Origin: JANQPX01 sp041398025 | Lineage (GTDB): Bacteria > Pseudomonadota > Alphaproteobacteria > Geminicoccales > Geminicoccaceae | Assembly: GCA_041398025.1 (NCBI GenBank) | Contig: JAWKVM010000015.1 | Location: forward strand, 62,001-126,000 | Length of the DNA stretch: 64,000 nt | Direction of reading: 5' to 3' | In this document: piece after piece, positions 36,550 through 46,172 of the stretch | Numbering within the stretch: position 1 is the stretch's first letter | How the letters are laid out: each line of letters opens with the position of its first letter | Notes under the pieces: generated by a model | Databases searched by the model: none | What the model saw: only the letters and a program-made list of their open reading frames with translations | Told to the model about the DNA's origin: nothing | Position numbers and translations under genes: made by a program

Positions 36550-38775
36550 ATGTCGGCGACCGACACCCACGCAAAGGTTGATCTCGCCGAAATCGACCAG
36601 GATATCGATCAGGACTTGCTCCCCGAGACCGAGCTGTCCGATGCGGGCGGCGACAGCCTCTCGTCCCGCTCGCCGGCGCGATTCTTCAATCGGGAACTGT
36701 CCTGGCTCGCCTTCAACGAACGCGTGTTCGAAGAGGCGAACAACAGCCAGTATCCCCTGCTCGAGCGCCTGCGCTTTCTCGCCATCTCCGCGGCCATCCT
36801 CGACGAGTTCACCATGGTCCGGGTCGCCGGCCTGCTCGGCCAGGTCTGGGCGGGGGTGAGCACGCTCAGCCCCGACGGCCTGACGCCTGCGGAGCAGCTC
36901 AGGTTGATCGACGGACGGGTCAGCAAGCTCACCGACGATCAGCAGCATTGCTGGCAGGCGTTGCGCGCCGAGCTGCGCGAGGCCGGCATCGCCGTGATCA
37001 CCGCCGCTGAGCTCACCAGGAAGGAGCAGCGCTGGCTGGAGCGCCATTTCAGCGAGCATCTGTTTCCGGTGCTGACGCCGATCGCGGTCGAGCCGCCCAA
37101 TCCCTTCCCGTTCATTCCCAATCTCGGCCTCAGCATGGTGCTCGATCTCTGGCGCGAGCATGACGACAAGCGCATGCACGGCCTGGTGCCGATCGCTACG
37201 CCGATCGACCGCTTCGTGCGCCTGCCCGGCAGCGTCTCCAGGTTCATCCCGATCGAAGAGATCCTGCCGCTGTTCCTGGACAGCCTGTTTCCCGGCTTCA
37301 ATGTCGAGGGCCACGGCGTCTTCCGGGTGATCCGCGACAGCGATCTCGAAATCGAGGAGGAGGCGGAAGATCTGGTGCGCCAGTTCGAGAGCGCGATCAA
37401 GCGGCGACGGCGCGGCTCGGTGGTGCAGCTCGCGATCGCCGGGCGCATGCCCGAGGACCTGGAGAGCTTTCTGGTGCGCCAGCTGCGCGCCGCTCCGGAA
37501 AACGTGCTCGGCCTGCAGGGCATGATCGGGCTCGCCGACGTGCAGAAGCTGATCGACGATCACTGGCGCGAGCTGCAGTTCCGACCGTTCAGCGCGCGCT
37601 TTCCCGAGCGTATCCGCGATTTCAGCGGCGACTGCTTCGCAGCGATCCGCAACAAGGACATCATCGTCCACCATCCCTATGAGAGCTTCGACGTGGTGGT
37701 GCAGTTCCTGCGCCAGGCCGCGCATGACGACGACGTGGTGGCGATCAAGCAGACGCTCTATCGCACCAGCAACAACTCGCCGATCGTCAAGGCGCTGTGC
37801 GAGGCGGCCGAGGCCGGAAAGTCGGTGACCGCCCTCGTGGAGATCAAGGCGCGCTTCGACGAGGAGGCCAACCTGCGCTGGGCGCGCGATCTGGAGCGCA
37901 GCGGCGCTCAGGTGACCTACGGCTTTGCCGACCTCAAGACCCACGCCAAGATCTCGCTGGTGGTGCGGCGGGAAAATCAAACACTCCGCTCCTACGTGCA
38001 TTTCGGCACCGGCAACTACCACCCGATCACCGCCAAGATCTATACCGATCTCTCCTTCTTCACCTGCAATCAGGCGCTTTGCCAGGACGCGGCGCGCGCC
38101 TTCAACTACATGACCGGCTTTGCCCCGCCCGACCGGCTGGAGGCCCTGGCACTGGCGCCGGTGACACTGCGCAAGAAGCTGCTGCAGCTGATCGACGACG
38201 AGATCGGTCATGCCGAGGCGGGCCGGCCGGCGGCGATCTGGGCGAAGATGAACTCGCTGCTCGACCCGGACATCATCGACGCCCTCTACCGCGCGTCCCA
38301 GGCGGGCGTCGACATCGAGCTGGTGGTGCGCGGCATCTGCTGTCTCAGGCCGCAGGTGCCGGGTCTGTCCGAGCGCATCTGGGTGAAAAGCATCGTCGGG
38401 CGCTTTCTTGAGCACAGCCGCATCGTCTGCTTCGGCGCGGGGCATGGCCTGCCGTCGCGCGACGCCAGGGTGTTCATCTCGTCCGCCGACTGGATGACGC
38501 GCAATTTCGACCGGCGCATCGAGACCCTGGTGCCGATCGAGAACCCGACCGTGCATCGCCAGGTGCTCGATCAGATCATGATCGCGAATTTGAAGGACCA
38601 GACCAACAGCTGGGAACTGATGCCCGATGGCAGCTATCAGCGCCTCGCCGCCGACGCCGAGGCGTTCAGCGCGCATGCCTATTTCATGACCAATCCGAGC
38701 CTTTCCGGCCGCGGCAGCGCGATGAAGCGCGCGCCGATGCCGCCCAAACTGACGGTCGACGACGGCGATCTCTAG
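36550..38775 (+). CDS. ppk1: Polyphosphate kinase 1
   Basis: A 741-residue enzyme that makes inorganic polyphosphate from ATP. N-terminal domain FFNRELSWLAFNERVFEEA is the family signature; the catalytic-histidine region is YVHFGTGNYHPITAKIYTDL near residue 485, and the second catalytic domain has DIELVVRGICCLRPQVPG. ATG 36550 has GAGGAG nine bases before it; an upstream ATG at 36487 adds 21 unlikely residues. Polyphosphate supports phosphate storage and stress survival. Confidence 0.97.
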   Translation: MSATDTHAKVDLAEIDQDIDQDLLPETELSDAGGDSLSSRSPARFFNRELSWLAFNERVFEEANNSQYPLLERLRFLAISAAILDEFTMVRVAGLLGQVWAGVSTLSPDGLTPAEQLRLIDGRVSKLTDDQQHCWQALRAELREAGIAVITAAELTRKEQRWLERHFSEHLFPVLTPIAVEPPNPFPFIPNLGLSMVLDLWREHDDKRMHGLVPIATPIDRFVRLPGSVSRFIPIEEILPLFLDSLFPGFNVEGHGVFRVIRDSDLEIEEEAEDLVRQFESAIKRRRRGSVVQLAIAGRMPEDLESFLVRQLRAAPENVLGLQGMIGLADVQKLIDDHWRELQFRPFSARFPERIRDFSGDCFAAIRNKDIIVHHPYESFDVVVQFLRQAAHDDDVVAIKQTLYRTSNNSPIVKALCEAAEAGKSVTALVEIKARFDEEANLRWARDLERSGAQVTYGFADLKTHAKISLVVRRENQTLRSYVHFGTGNYHPITAKIYTDLSFFTCNQALCQDAARAFNYMTGFAPPDRLEALALAPVTLRKKLLQLIDDEIGHAEAGRPAAIWAKMNSLLDPDIIDALYRASQAGVDIELVVRGICCLRPQVPGLSERIWVKSIVGRFLEHSRIVCFGAGHGLPSRDARVFISSADWMTRNFDRRIETLVPIENPTVHRQVLDQIMIANLKDQTNSWELMPDGSYQRLAADAEAFSAHAYFMTNPSLSGRGSAMKRAPMPPKLTVDDGDL

Positions 38776-39141
38776 ACTGGATCCCGGTATGAACACCTCG
38801 CTCCGGCCCCTCTTCGAAGGGGCGATGGTATCGCGCGGCCGCTCCCCCTGACCGAGATGCGCTTCAGGTCGCCGAACGGTGCACGGCTTGGCAAAAAGCC
38901 TGGCATCCGGCCGCGTGATCGAGGGGCGAAGAGCGGATCCTGGTCAGATATGATCGAGATGCACGCTCTATCTCATTGTTTCGCTGCATTTCCTGATCGA
39001 TCAGCCGTTTCCGCCTGATCGGGCAAAGCTCTGGGCTGCACGTCGGGGACGCCCACGCCAATTCACGACGCTGCCATCGGTTGCCATCGATGGAACACCC
39101 CGCTGCTTCCGTCTGACAAGTTTTCTTCCGGGCGTTAGGCA
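38776..39141. other. Gene-free stretch after ppk1
   Basis: About 370 bp. A small hairpin GCCCCT...AGGGGC (38806-38823) 30 bp after the ppk1 stop may mark its 3' end, though there is no T run. A 92-codon minus-strand frame (38864-39142) looks non-coding. The second nested palindrome begins just after. Confidence 0.35.
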
Positions 39142-39287
39142 TTCCTTAACCCCTCCCCGGCATGTTGTTTCATGGTCCATGCGATCCTGGGAGCCCGAGC
39201 CACGCCCAATTTTTGCGGGCGGACGGATTCCCAGGATCGCATGGACCAGCGAACCTCAGCCCACAATAGCCATGGCAAGTTAAGGAA
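39142..39287. repeat. Large nested palindrome, copy 2
   Basis: Inner arms of 20 nt at 39173-39192 and 39229-39248 (TGGTCCATGCGATCCTGGGA and complement) are the same sequence as the inner arms of copy 1. The outer arms are shorter, TTCCTTAAC (39142-39150) and GTTAAGGAA (39279-39287), again the same core as copy 1. The loop contains CCCGAGCC and GCGGGCGGACGGATT, which match the loop of copy 1 in reverse complement, so the two elements lie in opposite orientation. No gene is inside. Confidence 0.85.
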
Positions 39288-39553
39288 CGATGAATAGGGC
39301 CGCCTCCTGCGCCTATCGGTCGAGGCCTGCTGAATTGGTATCAGATGATGGCGTGATGGCGCGCAGTCCGACCACAGGATCCGCTCGCGTTGTTCCTACA
39401 GTGTTGATGGCGTGGGGTCAGGGGCCCGTCGCATGCCGCAATCTGGCGCGTGCGAGGCGATCGCGGTCAAAAATCCGTCTGGCGCATGTGAGAGGCGGTC
39501 CGGAGAGGTGGCGATACGACGGCCAAAGGTGGAGCCGAAGGGCGTGCCGGCGA
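39288..39553. other. Gene-free stretch before the serine dehydratase end
   Basis: About 265 bp. Two related short blocks, TCTGGCGCGTGCGAGGCGAT near 39440 and TCTGGCGCATGTGAGAGGCG near 39478, form an imperfect direct repeat. No gene, promoter or terminator is convincing. Confidence 0.3.
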
Positions 39554-40945
39554 TCAGCAGTCGACGACGTTCACAGGAATCTCGACCACATTGACCGCGA
39601 GACCGCCGCGCGCGGTCTCCTTGTACTTCAGCTTCATGTCGGCGCCGGTGTCGCGCATGGTGCGGATGACGCGGTCGAGCGAAACGAAGTGGCTGCCGTC
39701 GCCCTTGAGTGCCATGCGCGCGGCATTGATCGCTTTGACCGAGGCGATGGCGTTGCGCTCGATGCAAGGGACCTGCACCAGACCACCGACGGGATCGCAG
39801 GTGAGGCCGAGATTGTGCTCCATGGCGATCTCCGCCGCGTTCTCGACCTGGCCGGGCGTGCCGCCCAGCACCTCGCAAAGCCCGGCCGCCGCCATCGAGC
39901 AGGCGGAGCCGACCTCGCCCTGGCAGCCGACCTCGGCGCCGGAGATCGAGGCGTTCGTCTTGCAGAGGATGCCGATCGCCGCCGCGGTCAGGAGAAAGTT
40001 GATCACCCCGTCCTCGTCGCCACCGGCATGACGGGTGTAGTAGTGCAGCACGGCCGGGATGATGCCGGCGGCGCCATTGGTGGGTGCGGTGACCACGCGC
40101 CCACCCGCGGCATTTTCCTCGTTGACCGCAAGCGCATAGAGATTGACCCAGTCCATGATCTCAAACGGGTCGCCTGTGCCCTTGCCCGCCTTGAGCTTCC
40201 GGTAGTAGAGCGGTGCACGGCGCTTGATCTTGAGCCCGCCCGGCAGGATGCCTTCCTGGGTGCAGCCCTTGGCCACGCAGTCCTGCATCACCTGCCAGAT
40301 CGCGATCAGCTGCCGGCGGATCGCCGCTTCGTCCCGCCAGGCCTTCTCGTTTTCGAGCATCAGCCGGCTGATCGACAGCCCATGCTCGGCGGTCAGACGC
40401 AGCAGCGCTTCCCCGGTGGTGAAGGCAAAGGGCAAGGCGGTGTCGTCGTCCCTGATCCGGTCATCGCCCATGACCTCCTCGTCCACCACGAAACCGCCCC
40501 CGATCGAGAAATAGACGGCGCGGTGCAGGATCTCGCCCTTCTGATCGACGGCGGAGAAGCGCATGCCGTTGGGATGGCCGGGGAGCGATTTTTTGCGGTG
40601 CAGGACGAGATGTTCGGCATCGGCGAATGCAATCGGCTTCTTGCCGAGAAGCTGAAGGCAGCGCTCGGCGCGGATCTTGGCGATCCTGGCCTGCACCTGA
40701 TCGGTGTCGACGCTTTCCGGCCACTCGCCTTCGAGCCCGAGCATGGCGGCCTTGGGGCTGCCATGGCCGACCCCGGTGGCGCCGAGCGAACCGAACAGCT
40801 CGACCTTGACCGCATGGACCCGATCGAGATGGCCATCTTCCTCGAGCCGACGCGCGAACAGACCGGCAGCACGCATCGGCCCGACGGTGTGCGAGCTCGA
40901 GGGGCCGATGCCGATCTTGAAAAGGTCGAAAACGCTTATCGCCAT
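39554..40945 (-). CDS. sdaA: L-serine dehydratase, iron-sulfur, single-chain
   Basis: A 463-residue enzyme that deaminates L-serine to pyruvate with a [4Fe-4S] cluster. The beta domain starts ISVFDLFKIGIGPSSSHTVG right after ATG 40945; the alpha domain has GAEVGCQGEVGSACSMAAAG and GLTCDPVGGLVQVPCIERNA with the cluster cysteines. Upstream frame extension to 41050 is not protein-like. Single-gene unit between the palindrome and the polysaccharide cluster. Confidence 0.96.
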   Translation of the reverse strand: MAISVFDLFKIGIGPSSSHTVGPMRAAGLFARRLEEDGHLDRVHAVKVELFGSLGATGVGHGSPKAAMLGLEGEWPESVDTDQVQARIAKIRAERCLQLLGKKPIAFADAEHLVLHRKKSLPGHPNGMRFSAVDQKGEILHRAVYFSIGGGFVVDEEVMGDDRIRDDDTALPFAFTTGEALLRLTAEHGLSISRLMLENEKAWRDEAAIRRQLIAIWQVMQDCVAKGCTQEGILPGGLKIKRRAPLYYRKLKAGKGTGDPFEIMDWVNLYALAVNEENAAGGRVVTAPTNGAAGIIPAVLHYYTRHAGGDEDGVINFLLTAAAIGILCKTNASISGAEVGCQGEVGSACSMAAAGLCEVLGGTPGQVENAAEIAMEHNLGLTCDPVGGLVQVPCIERNAIASVKAINAARMALKGDGSHFVSLDRVIRTMRDTGADMKLKYKETARGGLAVNVVEIPVNVVDC

Positions 40946-41177
40946 GGCGTCACCTGTGCGTATCCGAGACGAGACGGCCCCGGCGACCGGTCTCTCAAGC
41001 ACTGTAACGCCCGACTTTGGCGACACTATCCAAAATCCGGCATCAGCCATCGGATTTGCCGGCAGCGGCGGCGCTGCCCGGATGTCACGCGCTCACCCGC
41101 CTCATGGCGGCCAGATGGCCGAGACCGTCACCTCGCCGAACAGCCCGATCCCCTGTCATCGACCGCCCGGGCAGGGA

Positions 41178-43427
41178 TCAGTGGCTGGGATAGCCGCCGT
41201 AGACATACTCCTCGGGGACGGAGCCGCGCAGGCGCGAGAGCACCACGCCGGCGATCGGGCGACCGGCGACCGAGAGGCGCTTCAGCGCCTCCTGGATCAT
41301 CTTGACCCGGGTCACCCGCCAAGCGGCGAGGAACACGATGGCATCGGCGGTGTCGGCGAGGTTGATGGCATCGGGAACGCGCAGCACCGGTGGCGAGTCG
41401 ACGATCACGATGTCGTAATGCTCGCGCGCTTCGGCGATCAGCACGCGCAGGCGGGTCGACGAGACGAATTCGCGCATCTCCGAATGGGTAGCCTTGGACA
41501 TCAGCATGTCCATGCCGGTCACCGGATCTTTCACCACGGCGTCCTGCCCCCAGTCGAGCGCACCGCTCAGGAAGTCGTTCAGACTGGCATCGGGCTGGAG
41601 CTTGGTCTGGGTGGTGAAGGAGGGCCGCCTGAAATCGCAGTCGATGACCAGACAGCGCAGCCCATCCTGCGCGGCCGTGCGGCCGAGCGCGATGCAAAAG
41701 CTGGTCTTGCCTTCGGCCGGTTCGGACGAGGTGACAAGAATGACCTTCTTCGGGTGGTCGACGGCACTCAGATTGAGGCGCAAAAGGATGCCGCGCAGCG
41801 TTTCGGTGATGCCGCTATTGGGGTAGTCCGCGACGTAGCTCGCCAGATTCTGCTTAGGCTTCAGCCAGCTCGCGACCGACGGGATGGCGCCGATGCCCGG
41901 AAGCCCGGTGATCTGCGAGAGCTGATCCAGCGTTTCCACACCCGAGCTCAGATAGCGCCGCCCGACGATGGAGCCGGCCGAGATCAGAAAGCCCGCGAAC
42001 ATGCCGACCACAGTCAGGAGACCGGGGCCGGGGCTCGACGCCTTGATCGGCGGCACGGCGACGGACGCGATGCGCACATCGGCGCCGCGCATGTCGATAT
42101 TGGTGAGCGTCGACAGGGTCTGCTCGTAGAAGCCGCGGTAGCGGGTGTACAGCTCCTGCTTGACTGCGACCTCGTCCTGCAGCTGCTGCAGCCGGGTGCG
42201 TTCCTTCGCCACTTCGGCGGCATCGCCCTGGCTGGCCTCGATCTGCTGGCGAAGCTGCCGGTCCTGGTTGTCCAGACTGGCGATACGCTGCTCGAGACTC
42301 TTGGAGATACCGTTCGCCTCGGCGCGGATCTGTTCCTGAATGCTCTCCAGCTCGCGCTGCAGCGCGATGCGTCTGGGGTGGCGTTCCCCAAGGTCGAGGG
42401 CCGCTTCCGAAAGGCGCCGGCGCCCGGCGGCCTCGTCCTCCCAGAGCCCCTGCAGCCTGGGCGTCACCAGGCGGGCGTCGAGGGCGGTCAAAGCGCCGCC
42501 GGCGATCGCACCGACGAGCTGGCCGAGGTCGGCTGCGAGCTGATCACGCTCGGCGCGCAGCGTGCGGCGCTGCTTCACCAGATCGGCGAGGTCCCGCGAC
42601 ACAATGGTGCCTTCAGGCGTGTTGATCAGGCTGGCATTACCCTCCTCCTCGCGCACCTTGGCCTGCGCGAGGGCGAGCTCCTGCTGCAGCTCGTCGAGCT
42701 TGGCTTTCAAGCCCTCGCTCGACTGCTGGGTCGCCGCCCGCTTGTCGTCGACCTGACGCGCGATATACAGCTCCATCAGGGTGTTCACCAGGCGCGCGCT
42801 CTTCTCCGGGTCCTGCCCGTTGAATTCCACCTCGATGGCGTAGCTGCGCTCCTCGCTGAACGCGCTCAGGGACTCGCCGATAAGACGCGCGACCTCGCGC
42901 TCGATCTCGCGATCGAAGCGTGGTTCGACCGGCTCAGCGAACGAGGCGAGCCATTGGCCGATCGGCCCCGGAATCCAGGAGACCTCGGCCAGCGCCTGGA
43001 GGCCGTGCGGACGCAGCGTCTCGTTGAACTCCGGATCCCGCACCAGGTCCATCTTCTGCACGAGCTGTTCGATCATCTGCTGCGAGGTCAGGACCCGCGC
43101 CTCGCTGCGCCCGCCCCAGGGCTCGACCGTGCGGTTCGAGGTCAGGGTATCGAGTTCCGGGATGTTGGAGCGAAGGGTATCGACCACGAGGAGGCCGTTC
43201 GCGGTGTACCAGGGCGGCAGAGCGCGCGCGACGTGGTAGGCGATCAGGCCGCCGACGATCATCGCCAGCAGGATGAGGCCCTTCCGCCTGAGCAAACCAT
43301 CCAGCAATTCCTGGGAGGTCACGCCACCACTCGCCGCCTGCGGCGTGCGGCCGGGGAATTGGCCGACGAAAGGACGCGAGGGCGGCCTTGGCCCGCCGCC
43401 AAAATTTGAATGGGTCAGATCGGTCAT
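41178..43427 (-). CDS. Wzc-like polysaccharide copolymerase / tyrosine autokinase
   Basis: A 749-residue inner-membrane protein that controls chain length and export of exopolysaccharide. Layout: N-terminal helix (ILLAMIVGGLIAYHVA), periplasmic Wzz domain with long coiled coils (residues ~90-470), second membrane helix near 480-500 (LLTVVGMFAGFLISAG), then a cytoplasmic ATPase: Walker A SSEPAEGKTS near residue 575, Walker A' CLVIDCDFRRPS and Walker B IVIVDSPPVL. The tail EEYVYGGYPSH carries three tyrosines, a small version of the autophosphorylation cluster. Last gene of the polysaccharide cluster. Confidence 0.92.
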   Translation of the reverse strand: MTDLTHSNFGGGPRPPSRPFVGQFPGRTPQAASGGVTSQELLDGLLRRKGLILLAMIVGGLIAYHVARALPPWYTANGLLVVDTLRSNIPELDTLTSNRTVEPWGGRSEARVLTSQQMIEQLVQKMDLVRDPEFNETLRPHGLQALAEVSWIPGPIGQWLASFAEPVEPRFDREIEREVARLIGESLSAFSEERSYAIEVEFNGQDPEKSARLVNTLMELYIARQVDDKRAATQQSSEGLKAKLDELQQELALAQAKVREEEGNASLINTPEGTIVSRDLADLVKQRRTLRAERDQLAADLGQLVGAIAGGALTALDARLVTPRLQGLWEDEAAGRRRLSEAALDLGERHPRRIALQRELESIQEQIRAEANGISKSLEQRIASLDNQDRQLRQQIEASQGDAAEVAKERTRLQQLQDEVAVKQELYTRYRGFYEQTLSTLTNIDMRGADVRIASVAVPPIKASSPGPGLLTVVGMFAGFLISAGSIVGRRYLSSGVETLDQLSQITGLPGIGAIPSVASWLKPKQNLASYVADYPNSGITETLRGILLRLNLSAVDHPKKVILVTSSEPAEGKTSFCIALGRTAAQDGLRCLVIDCDFRRPSFTTQTKLQPDASLNDFLSGALDWGQDAVVKDPVTGMDMLMSKATHSEMREFVSSTRLRVLIAEAREHYDIVIVDSPPVLRVPDAINLADTADAIVFLAAWRVTRVKMIQEALKRLSVAGRPIAGVVLSRLRGSVPEEYVYGGYPSH

Positions 43428-43609
43428 CGATGCACCAATGTCAGATAGCCGCCTGGCGTCAGCATGGGCGAGCCGGCGAGGGACGCGGCATCGCATCCGC
43501 AGTCGCCGTCCACAACATAGTGTGGATCCGCCTGCTGCATAGGGGGGCAGCAGGGCCTAGCCAATATTTGTTCCTCGTCACTCATCATTAGCATTAGCCG
43601 ATCTTTGCC

Positions 43610-45067
43610 TTAACGGTGCAACATCTCCGCGAAACTACCACAGATTTCCTTAACGTCGTCATAAGATAGCAACAGCAATACAGCCACGAAGGTGCCGCCG
43701 CCGGCGACGATCCGACCCGCCAGAAGGCCGACGTCTCCGACAAACCCAGCCGCGACATGGGACCAGATCAGAACCACGGCCACCATCATGCCCGCTGCGA
43801 TCCAGATGGGCCACTGATCCAGGATGCAGTTGCGCAGATCGAGGCCAAGGCTTCGGCGAAGCGCCAGCCCAAAGACCGGGACCGCGAGCATATTGGCGAG
43901 ACCGCCGGCAAAAGCGGCTGCGGCCAGACCATGGGGCGCGGCTATGGTCACCGCGACCAGAAACATGATGACATTAATGCAGGAGAGGCGAAGGAAAAGT
44001 CCTGCATGGCCAGCCGAGAGGAGAATCTGGCCGGATATCAGGGAATGGGCGAAAAAGATGCCGAAGGCGCTCAGGATCTGAAAGGGGAGGACGCTGCCCT
44101 GCCATTTCGCACCCATGGCGAGCGGGATCAGGAGATCGGCCACCAGGGCCAGGCCGACCAGGGTCGGCAGGCAGATCAGACTGACCAGGCGAAGTGTGCG
44201 TCTGATCGCCGCGAGATGCTCGCCCCGATCATGGGCGAGGCGCGACAGTACTGGTAGACCGATCTGCTGTATGGAGTGGTAGGTGAGCATGCCCGCCGAG
44301 AACATCAGGCGATTGGCGACCGAATAGAAGCCGATCTGGGCAGACGGCAGAAACATGCCGAGGATCAGGAGATCGAGACGGCGCATGGCGAACTGCAGAA
44401 GGGCGGAGAGCGTGGTCAGGCTGCCGAACGCACCCAGCTTCTGCACCAGCTGCCAATGAATGCCAGGCGCCGGCAACCAGCCGCTGGTGACGGCGAAGAC
44501 CAGAAGGCTGATCGACGCATAGGTCCATTGCTGCGCGACCAGGCTCCAGACGCCATAGCCGGCCCAGGCCAGGGTCACGGCGACCAGGCCGCCGGCGAGC
44601 GATGCCGAGATGGACGCAAAGGCAAAGGCGCGCAATTGCAAGCCGCGGCGCAGCTTCGCCTGGTAGATGCCGCTCGCCGCAAACAGGAGAAGGGTCGGGG
44701 CCAGCGCCCGAAGGACCGGCGGCAGGTTAGGCTCGGAGAACAGCAGGCCGATCAGATCCGCCCCCGCGATCAATGCCAGAGCGCCACCGCCGCCGATCAC
44801 GAGATTGAGCCAGAAGGCCGAGGCGAAATGCTGAGGGCCGGCCTCGTCCGACTGAATCAGCGCCTCGCCCAGGCCTTGATTCAAGATGAGTTGCGCCGCC
44901 AGAACGAACAGGGTCGCCTGCGCGACGATGCCGACCTCGGCCGGCAACAGCAGACGTGCCGACAGAATGAAGGCGCAAAAGGCGAAGATCTCCGCCCCCA
45001 TCACCTCCACGACGCGCCACGCCGCCCCTCTGGCGATATCGCTGCGTTGATGTACGGCGACGGACAT
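43610..45067 (-). CDS. Polysaccharide flippase (Wzx/MOP family)
   Basis: A 485-residue protein with 12-14 hydrophobic helices throughout. The N-terminus (RGAAWRVVEVMGAEIFAF) and GLGEALIQSDEAGPQHFASA segment are typical of the lipopolysaccharide/exopolysaccharide translocase branch of the MOP family. It should flip lipid-linked repeat units to the periplasmic face. 182 bp separate it from the Wzc-like gene downstream. Confidence 0.9.
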   Translation of the reverse strand: MSVAVHQRSDIARGAAWRVVEVMGAEIFAFCAFILSARLLLPAEVGIVAQATLFVLAAQLILNQGLGEALIQSDEAGPQHFASAFWLNLVIGGGGALALIAGADLIGLLFSEPNLPPVLRALAPTLLLFAASGIYQAKLRRGLQLRAFAFASISASLAGGLVAVTLAWAGYGVWSLVAQQWTYASISLLVFAVTSGWLPAPGIHWQLVQKLGAFGSLTTLSALLQFAMRRLDLLILGMFLPSAQIGFYSVANRLMFSAGMLTYHSIQQIGLPVLSRLAHDRGEHLAAIRRTLRLVSLICLPTLVGLALVADLLIPLAMGAKWQGSVLPFQILSAFGIFFAHSLISGQILLSAGHAGLFLRLSCINVIMFLVAVTIAAPHGLAAAAFAGGLANMLAVPVFGLALRRSLGLDLRNCILDQWPIWIAAGMMVAVVLIWSHVAAGFVGDVGLLAGRIVAGGGTFVAVLLLLSYDDVKEICGSFAEMLHR

Positions 45068-45151
45068 GGGCGCTAAGACCTGATCCGGTCGATGATCATC
45101 GCCCCTGACCGACAGCCGGCCCGATCATCCCGCAGGCGACGCCCGGCCATG

Positions 45152-46084
45152 TCAGCTCGCTAGCCGCGTGACGGTCCGGCCGAGAGGCCGCGCGGCGCTT
45201 GCGCCTGCGCTTCGGCTGCCGCTTTCGATGCCGGGAAAACGGAGGCTCATGGTCGTGGCGCCGCCGCCGATATGCTCAATCTCATAGGTTCGGCTCTTGG
45301 CCGGTCCGGCCAGATGCAAAACGGACAGAGGCTGATAAGGCGCTTCCGGCCGGCAGAACAGCTTCGCCTTGGGGTCCCAGACGGGCGGATGGCGGTCACA
45401 GATCCAGTTGTCCGTGGAGGCCAGCTCCACGGTGGGGATCCTGTCGATATGGATCACCTCGTTGAAGGCGAACTGTTCATAGGGGGTGATCCGCTGCGTG
45501 CGCTTCAATGCATGCTCGAAGCGCTCGCGCCAGGGCTTCCAGTGGGGTGCATCGGCTTTCAGGCAATAGAGGCCAAGATTGTAGGAAGGCCGAACCATCA
45601 GGGTAAGGCCGTGCCACAGCCCCGAGCCGACGATCTTGTGTTTGAGATTCCAGGCCCAAAGCCAAGCCTGGAAGCTGTAGAGCCGGTCACTCTCATGAGC
45701 GATGGCCGCACCCGTCTTCTCGGCACCGTCCAGCATGCGCTCGAGCACACCGCTGTCCTGCAGCCATAGATCGGGATCCAGCCACAAGGAGTAATCATAG
45801 CCAGGCAGATAGTCGTGAATGAAGAAGCGCACGAGAGCGGCACGCTCGTAGCTCTTCGCAATCTCTTCCGACATGCCGAAATGCCAGTTCGGATCAATCA
45901 CCCGAACACCGTCCTGCTCGAGCGCCTGGCGATGCTCAGACGTGAAGCCCACGTCGAACACCGCGATGGCAGTGCCCCGCCAATCATCAAAGCGGCGCAC
46001 GGAGCGGATCATGCCGTTCAGGAGGTCAAAATAGCCGCTATCCGCGGCAGTGACGATGACGGCTCTATCTTGGCGTCCGGTCAT
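45152..46084 (-). CDS. Glycosyltransferase of GT-A type (GT8-like)
   Basis: A 310-residue cytoplasmic enzyme. It starts RAVIVTAADSGYFDLLNGMI, a nucleotide-binding pattern, and has LWLDPDLWLQDSG near residue 105 with a DPD (DxD) metal/sugar-nucleotide motif. The C-terminal part has HIDRIPTVELAS and VLHLAGPAKSR, typical of enzymes that return a histidine to the metal site. It should add one sugar to the repeat unit. Which sugar cannot be told. Confidence 0.75.
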   Translation of the reverse strand: MTGRQDRAVIVTAADSGYFDLLNGMIRSVRRFDDWRGTAIAVFDVGFTSEHRQALEQDGVRVIDPNWHFGMSEEIAKSYERAALVRFFIHDYLPGYDYSLWLDPDLWLQDSGVLERMLDGAEKTGAAIAHESDRLYSFQAWLWAWNLKHKIVGSGLWHGLTLMVRPSYNLGLYCLKADAPHWKPWRERFEHALKRTQRITPYEQFAFNEVIHIDRIPTVELASTDNWICDRHPPVWDPKAKLFCRPEAPYQPLSVLHLAGPAKSRTYEIEHIGGGATTMSLRFPGIESGSRSAGASAARPLGRTVTRLAS

Positions 46085-46172
46085 TATTTCTCCTTAAGAT
46101 TGAATTTGCGGGACGATATGTGCATATACCCCAATCTCTCTGGTCCCTCTCTTTCGTCAGGCCGACAACCGA

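Noticed and set aside
36478..38796. 772-codon open frame opposite ppk1
   Set aside because: Antisense to polyphosphate kinase along its whole length.
38864..39142. 92-codon minus-strand frame after ppk1
   Set aside because: No ribosome site, no family resemblance, cysteine/arginine-rich; runs into the nested palindrome.
40704..43409. 901-codon open frame opposite the Wzc-like gene
   Set aside because: Longest frame of the window, but antisense to a gene with clear Walker motifs and membrane plan.
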